Below, one piece after another: positions 35,825 to 50,333 of a stretch of DNA of 64,000 nt. The notes below the pieces were generated by a model. It ran no database searches, was not told the origin of the DNA, and worked only from the letters and a program-made list of their open reading frames with translations. A program made the position numbers and the translations under genes. Positions within the stretch are counted from its first letter, which is position 1. Every line of letters begins with the position of its first letter. The stretch comes from Paramecium sonneborni (taxonomy: Eukaryota > Ciliophora > Oligohymenophorea > Peniculida > Parameciidae), in NCBI GenBank assembly GCA_905182985.1, contig CAJJDN010000081.1, positions 348,006 through 412,005 on the forward strand. The letters run 5' to 3'.

Positions 35825-36564
35825 TAACAAATAAAATAACAAGAATTATAATATTTATTCTGTTTAAATATATTGTAAAAACTATTTTATTTTCTATATA
35901 TTTCTATCGAATTTACTTATATTCTAAAGTTTCAGGCAAACCTTACTAAATTATATTAAATTTAACGTAGAAATAGGAATTATTTTCAATTATTTATATG
36001 TAAATTTAATTAGGTCTTTATAATAACTAGAAAAATTTAGTTTATTTATGATTTTGATAAATTATCCTTATAAGTTATTTATCTCTTTTTAAAACCATAT
36101 TATTATAATTAACTAATAAGTAAACGGTTGAAAGATAAAAAAATTAATTAGTTTTGATAATAAAGAATCATTTTTATTTAAGTAAGTCTGCAGATGAAAT
36201 CTTTAAATAAATTAATTACTTTACTATTTGCATACATAAATATTAAATATTTTTAGATAATTCTGTGTTATTTTATTAAATAATTTATTATTAATTTTCA
36301 AAGATCCAAAAGATTCCATAATAATAAACTTTGAGGCTATTTTGATAATTTTTGAAATAGAAGATTGTGAATGCTTGTTTGAATATATACTAACTTATAA
36401 AATTGAATTTCATGGTGATAACTAATATTTAAAAAACTGATATACTAAAATAATAACTAATGATATTTTTGATAATGAATAATGATTTATAAATATACAA
36501 TATAAAGACATTATTTTTAACTAATATATAAAAATTAAAGGCAATTTAATAAACAAATCAATAT
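35825..36564. other. 740-bp AT-rich intergenic stretch
   Basis: It lies between the start of the kinesin gene and the stop of the Cys-rich gene. Mostly A/T runs; no conserved frame on either strand. It should hold the kinesin promoter. Confidence 0.5.
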
Positions 36565-39500
36565 TCAGTATTTTGGATTATTATGTTCTATCAATATAAA
36601 TTTCTAAAGAGAATTATCATAGTACTACTGATATTATTTTTATTCTTCCTTAATTTACTTTTTTAAGTAATTTTTATATGCCTTAGTTATATATTCTAGC
36701 ATATCTATAAACAGATTAGTTGACAATATAAAAGTGAATAAGTAAATATGTATCCATCCAATTAATAGTAGTTAATCATCTTTATAATCAAAACTGTAGA
36801 GTAAGAAGGTTCCTAAAATGACCATTAATATTAATTCTCTTAAAATTAGTTTAACCAAGTCATAGTTAGATTTTAAAGGTGTAAATTTACATAAATATAC
36901 CGAATAACATAATGATTACATCGACAATAGTATTGATTGTATTTATGGATAATTCATGCAAATCACAATAATAAAAATGTAAAATTTTATTCTAAAGATT
37001 TAAAAGGATTTGAAATTAAGTGCCCAAAATTAAGTATTCAATTAAGTATTCAATCCTATATAAAAATATTTCCATTTAGAAATGTCTTTTATACGAGAAG
37101 ATGTTATTGTAAGTAATTTAAAGGAAATAAAAATTAATAGGATTAAAGTAAAAACAGAAGTAATGGAATTAAAACATTCAAATGGTGATTGAAAATTATA
37201 ATCCGGAAATTATAAAAGAGTGCTAAAGGCTAATTAATGTAATGTTGTAAAATAGAGTTAATATATTCCATAAGAAAAGTATTCTTGTTTTATTTTTAAA
37301 CATTATTTTTAAATTTTAACTTGAAATTATTTAATTAATTTTAAATATTTTGGATTTTGATTGTTCTTCATATAAAAATTAACCAATTTTTAATTTATTA
37401 ATTATGAGGATATAGCAGAGCAAATAAAATATGTGAGTAAGGATGCTAAAAGAGAAAAGTAGCAACTTTTGGCATTTATTAAATAAACTTAATTTAAAGG
37501 TAAATTTGAGTTTACATTGGATGATTATTTCTTTTTGAATGGTAGATAACCACCATTTAATTCTGCAATAATTTAATCAACTTTAAAATAATCTAAAATT
37601 GGTTTAAGAGATACTTTTGTATATGTTTCAAGAAATTATCTAAGATGAGGTGGAAATTAATATTACATGTAACGAATATAAGACAAAGATTGTAATAAAT
37701 CTAAAAGGTTAAGAATCATCAGGATATTTCCTGTTAACAAAGCTAATCCTGCAATACTAGCCAGAGAATACATCATGGCATCATTAAATTTAACTATTGA
37801 TACTACTTATTATTTAGTTGTTTCAGAGATTATAAAAGGATTTCCAAGATTAATACTTTTATTATAGTTATATAATTCTAAATTGAACTCATCTTATATT
37901 ACATATTTAGATATTTAAACCTCTAATTTTGGATTTTCAACATATTCTTAAAATTAAATAAAAACCTAATAAATTGGATTATTTAAATGAATGGAAATAT
38001 TTAATTATGGAACTATCGTTAGTTGATGAATAATTTCTGGAGTAATTCTAAAAATTATAATTTCTTCTATTTAAGATGGATACATTAATTTAACTGATTT
38101 TGTGAAAGTCAATTCAATGATTTGAGTTTGATTCTTTTTATCGGAAAGACTGTTTAAATTAAAATCAGGAGGTTTAATAAAGGTACAAGTAGTTAATTAG
38201 TTTTCGAGATTAATACATTAATAAAATTCTTCAAGAGTACATAAAGAAGAACATCCATCCCCTCCATTATTATTGCCGTCATCACATTCTTCATAATAAC
38301 TATTAAGTAATCCATTTCCACATAAATTAACGCAGATATTTTGTATTAATACATAATTTTGATTACATAGAATATTTGTTGTACTATTAGATGAATTAAT
38401 TTAATCTTTTTAGATATCATTATTTAATTGATTAATTTATTTACATTTAGCTGTTAAAGGATCCAAAAAAAAAAGATTTTATTCACATTGTTTGCAAATA
38501 TTATCTTATTCACATAATATACATCCATAAGAACATGAATATTGACATTCATGACATCCATCAAATGGAATTTCATTGCCATCATCACATTGCTCAAATT
38601 AAAGTGAAACAATTGAATCTCCACAAATAGGTTAACAAATTTCATTTATCAATTAAAATGGAAAAAAACATGTAATGCATTAGTTTTAATGACAAATTGA
38701 GCAATTATCTTAACAAATTGAATAAGAACAATCAACACAATAGCTATCAAGAGGATCATCACATTATTCATTAGACATGATAGCAACTAATCCATCTCCA
38801 CAACTTTTTTCGCATTTACCTTCAACTATATTCCAACCTTATAAACATTCAATACAATGAGAATTGTAGCAGTTAATACATTCTAATTAACAACTACTTT
38901 AACATTTATGACATCCATCAAATCTTATATTGTTTCCATCGTCGCATATTTCATCTGCCTTTACTAATTCATCTCCACATTTTGGAATACATTTAAATTT
39001 GTTTATTATAAAACCAGGATTACATTCATAGCATTTACCATATTGACAATTCATACAATTATCAGAACATATGAATTTACAATTTAGACATCCATCATTA
39101 AATAAATTATTTCCGTCATCGCACTCTTCTTCTAATGTTTTTATTTGATCACCACAAATAGGTTAGCACAAATCAAATAAAACATCAAAAAAATAACCTT
39201 AATTGTTTTTACAATCTAATACCTATTCATAATTATTATAATATTATTAATCTAAATTATAAATATTGGACCACTCTAAACATCTACCAAAATTACATCT
39301 TTAACAATCTGAAGAACATTGAAATTCACAATAATAACAACCATCATTAGCATTATGATTATCATTGTCACAATCTTTGTACAATTTGTTATCACCACAA
39401 ATTGGTATACATTTCTATTCTACAAGATTCAATTACCAACCTATATCACAAAAAATACAATTTTGGTCTATAATATTTAAACATCCTAAGATTGGTGGTA

Positions 39501-40465
39501 AAGCTATTTTCTATTCTTAATAAAATACAATAAAATCCAATACACTTACTTTATTAGATGCACTATCATTAAAAATTAAAATGATAGATAATTAATCACT
39601 TTTATGATTGTGAATATCTATTTCTATGTTATAAATCCACCAAGTTTTTCCTCCAGGTTCAACAAAGTAGTTTAAAAACTTATCAATAGGCCATAAAGTT
39701 TAAAAATCATTTATCATTATTTTTATCTCTTAAGGTTGATTATCGAAAAAGAGTTTGAATTAAAATTTAACTTTTGTTGGAAAAGGTATAAGGATGTATC
39801 TTTGAAGTTAAAAAGTACCAGAATAATGTCTAAGTAAAATTTCAAAATCTATCCCTTATAAATTTTAAGTTGATGAGCCATTTGAAGTTATTTTCCAATC
39901 ATTAAGTTTAGAATGAAGTTAGGAGATTAATAATAGCCATTTACTGTTTGAACCTGGTAAACAATAATCTTCAAATTCTTAACAATCTAATACATGGATT
40001 TCAATCGCAAATATACCCCACCAAGTATTTTGATTAGAACAAGATGGTAACCCAGAAGCTTATAAAGCAAAAAATGCTGATTAACTAGTATGAAAGTAAC
40101 TTAGCTCCATATCAATTATTAATGAGGGATTCATTTAACTACTTGCAATAGTTGATCTTGCGTCATCCAATTACACCACAAAATTATTAACACAATTAGA
40201 CAAAATTGCACGAATTCTAATTGTTAGTTAATAATGAGATTGCAAATAATAATGATGTTAAAGAATTGTTTCTTATTTGAAGCTATTGATTCCTCCTATA
40301 AATTTTTCTGAATTGATAGTATCAATATCTGATTAACCCTTATATGAATACCAATCTCAATATAATAATATTATTACTTTATTTGATATAGTTATAATCC
40401 TCTTTTTATATCAATTTTGAACTAACAGTTTGGCAAAGCAGTACAATTATAAATAATTTTAACAT
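36565..40465 (-). CDS. Large Cys-rich membrane protein with D-G-N/D-G-C repeats
   Basis: One intron (40356-40377) and a long exon give 1292 aa. A signal peptide (MLKLFIIVLLCQTVSS) precedes about 330 residues of non-Cys-rich ectodomain. Then come six or so repeats of the form C-G-D...C-D-D-G-N-x(4-8)-D-G-C-x2-C-x3-C (e.g. ECDDGNNLFNDGCLNCK, ICDDGNNIRFDGCHKC, QCDDGNEIPFDGCHECQ), which match the DUF4215/'myxococcus Cys-rich' repeat. The last 350 residues contain about eight hydrophobic spans (SLASIAGLALLTGNIL..., SLLASLLTYFICSAI...) and a basic tail. It is probably a cell-surface multi-pass protein. Ciliate genomes carry many such genes; no enzymatic motif was seen. Confidence 0.85.
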
Positions 40466-41080
40466 TTTAAAAATAAATAATGAATTAAATCAATTAAATG
40501 GAATAAATAAAAATACAATACAATGCACAACTCTAAGAAAAAGTGATTTCATCAATCATTACATTTATTTTTAATTTTATTTATTAAAAGTTGACAATAC
40601 GTAATGAAAAAGCAGATTACGTAATCATAAAACTTTTGATAATTAAATATTTTCAAAATATACTATAAAATAATCTTTATCCAATAAAAATATGTAAATT
40701 TTTCAATTGGTATAAATTTAATCTATTGTCTTTTATTTCACCTTATTTAAGAAATATAATTTTCTCTTTAAGTTAATCAATAAACCTAACATTATTTAAA
40801 ATATGGCTTTGAAATTATTGAAAACTTTTAAATCCATATTTTTACTATTATTCAAATTGAAATAAATTATTATTGAGATAATGGTTCATTTTAATTAAAA
40901 TAAGCATATTTATTTTATTTATTGAATTTGGCTATTATTTCTATTCTTTATAAGGTAATATTGAATAAATAAAAAGGCACATTTTATTTATTTTGTTTTA
41001 AAAATTAAATAATCCACATTTTTATATTATTTATCAAGATCAAGAATTCTTAAATCAAATAATTTTAATTGTTAAGTCTG
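40466..41080. other. AT-rich spacer between divergent genes
   Basis: 615 bases, no convincing coding frame. It separates the divergent starts of the Cys-rich gene (minus) and the unknown gene at 41.1 kb (plus), so it holds both promoters. Confidence 0.5.
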
Positions 41081-41613
41081 ATGAAAATAAATAAAGAAAG
41101 TGGAAAATTAAAATTAAAGTTAGTTTTATTGCATCCAGTGCATTATGATGTTTCGAATGATTCTGAAATTATCAAGTCTTTGTATATATTTAATCTATAA
41201 GAATATTAAGATGAAAAATATTGTAAGAATCAATAAAATTATGAGGATTATTTTCCAAAAGCAAAGAGAGTTATTCAAATAAATATTGTTTTTAATAGAA
41301 AAATATATAAATTTCCAAATCTTAAAATACCACTTTCATCTTAGCTTCTAATAGAACTAACATTTGTAATGTAATTTTTAATTCAAAAATGAAGTATTAG
41401 TAGATAATTAAGATAGGGCAAGTGATCTATGATGTAAATTTACAAAAATATTTAATAGGAATATTTCCAAAAAGTAATTTGCGAAAAATCATGGATAGTT
41501 TTTACAACAAAGTAATAAATAAAAAATTATAAATGCAAATTAAAAATTTCTATTTTATATTTTGTTTCATTAACATTCCAAATTAATTATTGAGATTTCT
41601 GTTAAAAGTCTGA
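41081..41613 (+). CDS. Unknown protein, 165 aa
   Basis: A 35-nt intron (41366-41400) links MKINKESGKLKLKLVLLHPV... to FQIIKIGQVIYDVNLQKYL and ends at TGA 41611. The product is basic, rich in Lys, Ile and Asn, and may be beta-rich. No family was recognised. The intron is at the upper end of the sizes seen here, and a 30-nt alternative within it leads quickly to TGA. Confidence 0.5.
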
Positions 41614-41745
41614 ATTTTTCAATTTTAGTTTTAGATTAATATTTTTTTATCTAAATCTTCATCAATCTTTCAATAATTATTGAAATAGATATTTGAATAA
41701 ATAAGTTAAAAAATAAAATTTAATTATAATTTATATAATTCGATT

Positions 41746-43114
41746 TCAAATCATGTTTATCCTGTTAATGCAAGCACACTGTAAGTAAACTCCACCACAA
41801 ACATAGCAAAACCCAAATTTACATCTACAAGTCATATGATCACAACCTTAATTTTTTTCTACCCAAAATTTGCATTATGGGCATTATTTATATTTCGCTC
41901 CTTGTAAAAAGTTAAAGAACTATTAGTCAGCAAGATCTTTTGATTAATTTCTAGATCCATAATAATTACTGGCCCTGTATTATTAACAGGTTTGTCCTTA
42001 ATGGAATTCAGTTTTACAAATTAAACAATACGATTTTTTACAAACTGGACAATAAAATTATGAATTATTTGCGATAAAAATATAAGTACAATCAGGAGTT
42101 GGACACCAAGAATACTAACTTTATTTTAATTAATACTTCATCACTATGATTATTAATATAAGCTGTAAAGGTTAACTGTTAAAATTCATTTAAAATACGC
42201 ATATCTAATACTTCTCTCAAATCAGAATACATTACATTCTCTTTACAATTAGCCCAAGGGCATCTCATTGGAACACTTTTAGACTAAATTTATATTTGAC
42301 AATATTCGTTTAGACATTTTTTATGAAAAATATGTCCACAGTATAAAGCAATTAATTCTATAAATTAAATATCTTCTAAACAAATTTAACATTCAACTTA
42401 ATTTTAAATTTCTTCAATAATTTACTTATCTTAAAATTGATTCTCATACAATTATAGTGCTAATAAATCATTTTAGTATTCTTATTCAAATCTTTATAAT
42501 TATTTATGATATACTCTTGTTAAATTTTTAAAGCTAATTCAATTGATTTAAAATCATTTTTCGATTCATTAGTTTGTTAATCTTTCCTATTTTCATGCGA
42601 ATTTTTAACTTAGAATTATCTCTATTAAAAATTAAACATAAATTTTTTTCTTTAATCTGGTAAAGATTAAATTATATCAGGTTCCTCTTGAATAATAAGA
42701 AATTCTTCAACATTCTATTCTTTGGATAAAGTAGATATTTTTTCCAGCTAATAATAATCAATAATATTTTTTTACATTTTAACTTCCACATAAAATTTCA
42801 TCATAACACTTAGTAATTGATACTGTTTCTTTCATACTTTAATTAATCTATCTAAGATTTACTATGGAATCTAAATTCTTTTCAAATGAATTTTCATTAT
42901 TCTCTCTTTATAATTTACCTAATATAAATGAATCCATTATAATATTATCAATCTTAAATGATATCATATATGTTGATACTTCTATGGTGTTTAAGCATTT
43001 CTTTATTTTATCAACAATCTCGATAATTGAAAACATTATTTATTATAAATATTATTCTATTTGACAATCTATCGCTCTTTTAAGTTGAATAATTTAATCA
43101 TCAAATTTTATCAT
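41746..43114 (-). CDS. RBR (RING1-IBR-RING2) ubiquitin ligase
   Basis: Introns 42748-42775, 42492-42514 and 42115-42136 give 431 aa. A coiled-coil N-terminus of about 190 residues precedes RING1 (VECQICLEDIQF, ALYCGHIFHKKC, RCPWANC), IBR (YSWCPTPDC, FYCPVCKKSYCLICKTEFH) and RING2 (YKQCPQCKFWVEKNQGCDHMTC, RCKFGFCYVCGG). The RING2 Cys in H-M-T-C is the predicted thioester-forming catalytic residue. The enzyme transfers ubiquitin via that Cys after E2 recruitment by RING1. A TGA directly precedes the chosen ATG; a shorter start at 42777 would cut off the coiled coil and force the first intron to be read as exon. Confidence 0.92.
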
Positions 43115-43560
43115 TCATTTTAATAGAACTAATGCGTTTCTTGGGCTTTATTTGGAAAATAATAATCAGATTATAAAACTCAACTTTAAGAACAAATAAA
43201 AAATTATATATCAATAATATAATAATAAATTAATCATTAAAATTATATATGTGTCTGATTAAAATATTTTAAAAGCTAATAGAAATAATAATATTAGAAC
43301 TTGTAAATATTTTTCAATACAAATAAGAGATCGTTTTTAAATTTAGTTTCAAAGATAAGACTTTTAGCTTTATTTATAATGAAATTATGGAGATGCCAAG
43401 GAAAAAAATTTTTTGGAATTCAATTAATATTGATTTTCAAAAATATTCTAAATAATGATAGAACAAAAAATAAATCATTGTTTTTATTATAATCATATAA
43501 TATTAGATTTCTTTATCTATTAAGAAAAAATGAATCATTACAGTCATCTAATATATTTGA
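43115..43560. other. AT-rich spacer
   Basis: No supported gene. The promoter of the RBR gene should lie here. Confidence 0.4.
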
Positions 43561-45640
43561 AATTATCGGAATGTTAAATTAAAAATTTTTAATATTATTG
43601 AAGAGTACCTTGAATCGGATATTGAAATAGAATCAAGAATAAAAAAGATTTAGATTAATTAAATGAAAATTCAAAGATAGAAATAGTATCACAAATCTAA
43701 TAGGAATTCAGTGAACAAAATTTTATAAAAAGATCTAGTTTTTAACAATAAATTAATTAATTAGCATGGTTAAATATGGGTTTATGAAAAAAACCATAAA
43801 TAAATTTATGAAGATGCTTTAAAAAATAAAATTATGAATTGATTTTAACAAAAATTTAAAGAAAAAAATTTATGAAGTAAATCAAACAATGTCAGACCGC
43901 AAAAGCCAAGAAAATTAAGAAATTTTTAATTTATAAAGCGATGCAATATTTAACAATAAAATTTGAAAATATTCGACTATTATTCTCTTTAGAATATCAA
44001 TTAAATTGGTTAAATTTCCTACTTATTTAGAAATGGAAGGAAATAAAATATTTCTTGTTTTTAATTAGATTGAAAATTATAAAAAATTATAAAAGTAAGT
44101 TTTTTTTAAAGTTAAAATTTTTATTAAGTATTATTCTTTGGAAAAAGAATCATCCTTTCTATGATTTGATCTTTTTTGGAATAATAAGCTTATGAATTCG
44201 AATTATATATTAGAAGCAATTAATTTAAATAAGAAAAAGATTATATGAATTTTAAGAAAGGCTAAGGGAGATAAAATTTTTGTCAATTAAAAAACCTATT
44301 TGATCTGAGCAATTATAAAATAATATCACTTAATTTTTGAATAACTTATTCAATGTTGAAGATTTAAATTTTCCATTAAATTAAATATCTATATTAACAC
44401 TTCTAAAATAACAAAGTTATAATAGTATCTAAAGATTTGCTTAGTTGAAAGATAATTTAAATGAATAAATAGATTACTTAAATTTCAATCTCATAGTTTA
44501 TTTTGGGCAATGTATTCAGAAATGTTAAGATTACAATAAGATTATTAAAATATTAATTAAAATATTTATAAAACAGATTGAAAAGATGAAGTCAATAAAT
44601 GAAATTAAAAAAAAAATAATGCTTTGATTTATATATATTTAGTACATAAGATCATATATTTTAGCGAAAACAAGGATAAAAAGTTTAAATCAAATTTAAG
44701 TAATTTTAGAAGTAAAAAAAAATCATCTGTTAAAGTTTAAAACACTTTTCAGCTAAAGAATAAATTTTGGTTCATATTTAAAAATTAATATTTTTTGACA
44801 TAACTAATTCCCAAAAAGAAATTAAGGTTTTAGAATAATTTAATAAGTTTAACTTATAATTTTTTAATTCGAAATATCACTTCACAAATAAATCTTCTAC
44901 ATTTACTGTTAATAAACAAAAACAACACTTTGTAACTCTAATTCAAAATTTCATACGCCTGAAATTAGATATAAATGCATAATACCATTCAAACTGGCAA
45001 TTAAATTAAAATGGAATAATTTATTATTTTAATTGATGAAGAATAAATAGGAAATTAGAAATTAATTGAGCGAAGTTTTATAATTAAATGAATGAATTGT
45101 TCTTGAAGAATTAAATCATGAAATATAAAAAAAATAAGTGTCAAAGAGGATTTTTAAAAATTAATAAGAATAATAGGAAGAAACTGAAGTTAATTTTTAG
45201 TAGTTATTTAAATAAGTCTTTAAAAGGATAAGAAAAGTTTGGTTTCAATTAATTGGACAAAGAAGTTTCAAAAATTTTCAATAAGTAGCTTGAAGGATAA
45301 TTTAAAATCCATTTAAGGAAAGATCTAAACTATTTGGATCGAAGTAATTTCTTTTTAGAAGTAGTAATTTGAGAATATATTTCAAGAATTTAAAAAATAA
45401 TTATAATTTGCAAAACAATATTTTTATAAATAAAATCTACAAGATGAATTAGAGAATTTTTTCAATTAAAATATAATTAAAACTCATAAAAATTAAAAGG
45501 AATAAGATAAATCGAAAATCATTGAAAGCCTCTTTTTAAATAACTTTTTTGATACTCTAACATAGGATTATCTTTTCATTTAAAATTCAAGTATTACCAA
45601 AAAGTGTATTAAAAAGGTTTATTTATTATAAGGTTCTTGA
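43561..45640 (+). pseudogene. Broken coding region, unknown family
   Basis: Several plus-strand stretches read as protein in different frames: NKLINQHGQIWVYEKNHKQI near 43.75 kb, AKEQILVHIQKLIFFDITN near 44.75 kb, GFNQLDKEVSKIFNKQLEGQ and QQFENIFQEFKKQLQFAKQY near 45.3 kb, ending at TGA 45638. Many TGA codons and frame changes without a usable GT-AG pair intervene. It is either a decayed gene or a multi-exon gene I cannot resolve. Chance open frames are common in this composition, so parts may be noise. Confidence 0.3.
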
Positions 45641-46149
45641 AAAATCAGAAACTCTAAATTTTATAAGAAAAAAATTTACAAAATAGGTTTTATATATCAT
45701 GAAAAACATATAAAGAAATGAATTATCAAATAAATCTCACTTAATTTTTTAGTATTTTTTGCAAATTATAATTATAAAAAAACTTGAACTATTGCTCTTA
45801 AGAGAGGGCTGATAAGTATTTCAAATCAATAATCAGGATTAAAAGTGATCAGATTATGTCAATTCGATATTAATAATCTAAATTATTATTTTAATGAGTT
45901 AATAGGTCAAAGATTAAGAATTATGATAATATATCATTATATCAAAAATTAATGTTTTCAAAAAATAATATTGAAGATTATTAAGGAAAAATATTTTCAT
46001 AAATAGCCAAAATTATTATTGTTAATTATTGTTTTAAAAATTTTTATTCATGCTTCAATTAAAAGAGATATTATTAAATTCGAAAGCAAATAAATAAAAC
46101 AGCAAAAAGATTTTGAAATTTTGCTATCTATTTGAAACAATTTTTTTGA

Positions 46150-46420
46150 ATAATTTGATAATTTCAATTTTTAACTTTTTATTATCAATGCTATTGTAAA
46201 CTGTATTTATTAGGAACTTAGAAAATTTTAAGTGTTCGTACTCAAATAACAATTTAAATTTAAAAGTAAAGAAGAATTATTTTTTTTGTATTCATGCAAA
46301 ATATTTCGAAAAAAATATTATTAGATTCGTCAAAGTTCGTTTATTAAACAAAATTTTTGCCATTTTACGTCATCAAAAAATGTATAATATAGAATTGGTG
46401 AATTATGTGACTTGGATATA
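46150..46420 (-). pseudogene. Relic of the giant beta-helix membrane protein gene
   Basis: This stretch aligns by eye with 57,900-58,260 inside the giant minus-strand gene. The reverse strand reads KFSKFLINTVYNSIDN where the giant gene reads KNSNFLKNTVYNSTDN, and shared blocks include TACAGTTTACAATAGCA and TATTCGTGCAAAATATT-like sequence. The relic has lost its frame on both sides. It is a decayed paralogue fragment. Confidence 0.6.
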
Positions 46421-49400
46421 AAGTAGTTTATTTAATTTAGTTGATATAAATAAACTCTATTATAATTAAGTTTGTTTTGGTTTCAACTTATAAATAAAAC
46501 AATAAAATTGTTATTTAAAAACAACATAAATTTACCGATTCAATTTTAACATGACTTTTTGATTGATAACTCTCCTTTCCTTGGATATTTAAAAAATTTA
46601 ACAGTATTCTTAATCATTAAATAGCTAACGTTTATAGAAAAATCTTATTTTCATTGAATTGGGTCAAAGGAGGGAATATTTTTACATTTAAAATGAAAAC
46701 TGTAGGATAATTTATATATATGGAGTCTACTAGTATTTTAATGAAAAATAATAAAAGGAAAAAAGTCTCAAAACTAGAAGCTATTGAATTGTTAATTGAA
46801 AAGTATTCGTTCAAAATAATAAATCATGAGTATATAAGTAGTAATCCATAATATTTTTTCATATTGGTTAAAGTCATATCCTTGATTACCAACTAGAAGT
46901 TTTTTTAAAATTTTGATTACTATAACATTTGATTTTCATGCACTCTATTTTCGCAAAAATTTTTTGACAAAGGCTATTTGACTAAAATAATAATGGATAT
47001 TTGGGCTAAAAACTCTGAATTTTTCCATCATTGTTGGCTTATATTAAAACACATACAAATTTAAATGATAAAAAAAGGTCCTTGTTTAATAGTAAATAAA
47101 ACCAGAAATATTTTATTTCTATTAAAACAAATTATATATATTTAGTTTATAATTTATTAAAAGTTCAATGGGCTAAATTTATTAATCAACGACAACTATG
47201 TCTATTTAAAATTTTTTATACTATTCTGTTTATTAAGATGATTCAATGATTGAATTTATATGTTATCTAATTACTCATTTGATCTCAATATTTATCCCAA
47301 CACCTTCAAATATTGATTCAACTTTAAGTTTTTGTATATTGCTCGTTCCTGTTGAATTCTTCACTATTGTTCATATCGAAAATAAGAAATTGCAAAAAAG
47401 ATATTCATAATATTTTAAAAAAAATTTTTATCTGAAAGATCAATTTAATTAACTGTTTTAAAATCCCATTAATAAACAGTGTTATTTTCCCTTCCTAAAG
47501 TTAATGTAATTCCATCAACTGAAAGGTAAATTGACTTAAACAGTTCTAATATGGCATCGAGTTAAGCTTTTTATTATCCTTTTTTATTATGTAATAAACA
47601 ATAGAGATATCACTAAAAATTATAAAATTTCATCAGATATCTCTCTAATTGTATTTTTCTAATCAGTTCATTTTGATTTCTTCTCATGCATCTTAGGAAT
47701 AGTATGTTTCTCTATTTTTTTAATTATATTTTTTTATTTGATTTTTTTTTCACATCCTGATCCAAATTTCTTAAATTTTGTTTCTTTGTAAGAAATCCAA
47801 AAATATCTAGAATAGAGTATCTTTAACATTATTTAAAATCTCTCTTTTTTCCTTCCATAAATCTCTTCTTCTTCTGGATATTAAAGTGATCTAATTAAAA
47901 AATATTTTTAACTTAATACATAAGAGATCTAAATTGATTTCTAGTCTAAAAGTTTTTGAATTCTAGTATTAAAATGAATAAGTTTACTTCCAAATACTAG
48001 ATACAATCTAGATATATTGCTTTTAATTTTTGTTTGAAGTATTACATCAATTTAAATNTAATATAAATTTTCAGGTTATAAATGAATAAAATTGGGTATA
48101 CAATAACTTTCGAAAAATATATAAAAATATATTCGTCAAACTTTAGAATAGAAAAAATCTTAGATAAAACAATTATAAAAGCTCACATTAGAAAATTATT
48201 TATATTAAACCCCTAAAACGAGATGGGGCATTTGGAAGGCTATATGAAGAATTTAGAGGTCATTACTAATAAATCAAAAATATAAAAAACTGTTTTTTGT
48301 ATATAAGTGAAGTCTCAGCAATTAAAAAGTATTATCTAATATGATTCCCAACTCTTACTCACTATATTTACAAAAATAAATTGTAAATTGCTTTAAAATT
48401 AATAAAAAGTCTGTATTAAAATATATTATTGAGATAGTAATTAAAAAGGCAATAGTTACATGAATCAAATATGATGAGGGACAATTTAATTGAACTTATA
48501 CCAAATGAATTTTGAAAAAGAGATTTAACTTTGGTTCACAATGTATTGAATAAGCTCTATACAAAAATGCAGATATAGGTATAATTCAATGATGTCTTTT
48601 ATAACAATCTAGATCAAAAGATATAATCAAACATCCAAAATTACAAATCATTCTTTTTTCTGATCATTCAAAGTCTCATTTAAGAGAGAGATACATTTGA
48701 AAGCATAATTACAATAACTATATAATTAAGACATCTGATAAATAAACCATAGAAGAAGGACATCGTTGCTAAAAAACATAGAGAAATAGTATAAAAATTT
48801 TATTTGTTACCTTTTAATATATTTAAAAAAAAGAAGAAAAATGAAAATTGTTCATGATTGAGTAATAAGATTATTATTAGTCAGAATAAACAATCTAATT
48901 ATAAAAAGTATTCACAAGCTATCTTAAGAGACATTCAGTTTTAATTAATCTACTCCCAGATAAATTTTAAGAAAACATCTATACATAATATATATAAAGT
49001 CTTGTATCATTTTGATACTGAATAGGTAACTTGTCTAATAAAGAATAATTATGTTTAAGGGAGTTCAATACAAAAACTATTTCTAATTGAACAGGTGAAT
49101 ATCTCAACACTTGTATAATTAGATCAAATATCACTCACCTTATTTAGAATTATCTCTAGAATCATAAGAGTTTTAATAAATTGCTTTTGTAAAAATGAAA
49201 ACATGGACATAACTTTAAGCAAAAATGAATAATTATAGAGAGAAACATGCTAAAATGATAACAAACTTAGGCAGAGACTAATGTATAAAAATGGATACAA
49301 ATAAAATCAAAAAAATACCTAATAGAGGTTATTTTGACTAATGGAGATTCTCAAATGTATATAATAAAGAATTCTTAACAAGAGATCATTTAATGGAGCA

Positions 49401-50333
49401 TAAGCAAATATTGGAATCATTTAGGAAATAAATGGATTAAAAAACTAGACGAAATAAATGAATGGGTAAATTCAGATAAATAATTTAATAAAAACACTGC
49501 AAAGAATAAAAATGATGAAATAAATTATTTTTCAAATAAAATCAGATTATTTATTAAAGAATATGGGATATTTTTTCAAAAGAAACAAAAATTACAGAAA
49601 ACTGATTATGATTATTATCTATATTAAAATTAATTGCTTTTGTTCTTTTTATACTTAGTTTAGAAGATCATTTTTATTTTAAATAGTATAATAGACTTCA
49701 CTAAGAGTCAAACTGATTACTGTATTATTACAATTTAGGTGAAAAATAATGCAAAATCTTTATACGCTATTAGCTATAAATTATTTTTTTATATTATATA
49801 AATTAAATTTTTATTTAAGTATAATACTAAAAATTTAAATTTAAGTAAATTATTTTTGTATTAAAGTATCAAGATTGGAGTGAAAATAAATTATAAAATA
49901 CCTATTTAACTTCATTTGTAATTTATGTAATAGATAATAACTTTAAGAAAAAATAAATTAGATTAATTATCAATAAATGAATATTTAAAATGCTTATAAT
50001 TTTAAAATTATCAATATAAGTTATGTGTTTGTATCTGATAATCATTTAAATTTTTTGTTTAATAATTATTATGTATTTTTAGTAATTTTTCATATTTATT
50101 TATAGTTACAGAAGTTATTTCTATAAATTGAGGAACTATTTAAGTTTTGAAATAAAAAGGAAATAAATTTGAAATACTTATATTAGAATCTATTATAATT
50201 AATATATAACGATATCATGCATAAAAATATTGAAAAAACTTGGAATATCTTTAAGTTTATTTATAGAGATTTATTTGTGAAATATTAGAAGATTCTCAGA
50301 AATGCAAAGTATAAATAATTAATCGAAATCAAA
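46421..50333. other. Gene-poor AT-rich region with possible coding relics
   Basis: No intact gene could be supported over nearly 4 kb. Short open pieces exist: 46693-46932 plus (79 codons, MKTVGQFIYMESTSILMK...), 47.3-47.6 kb minus (SIYLSVDGITLTLGRENN), and 49.29-49.65 kb plus (KYWNHLGNKWIKKLDEINEW). All are cut by TGA or lack a start. An N at 48058 marks an assembly join. The composition alone yields open frames of 100+ codons by chance, so none is called as a gene. Confidence 0.4.

Noticed and set aside
48058..48058. N at 48058 as a second assembly duplication
   Set aside because: No repeated sequence was seen on the two sides; it is simply an ambiguous base or join.
49290..49650. Myb-like domain (KYWNHLGNKWIKKL)
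   Set aside because: The pattern is short, out of frame with its best start, and lacks a second and third Trp repeat; chance cannot be excluded.
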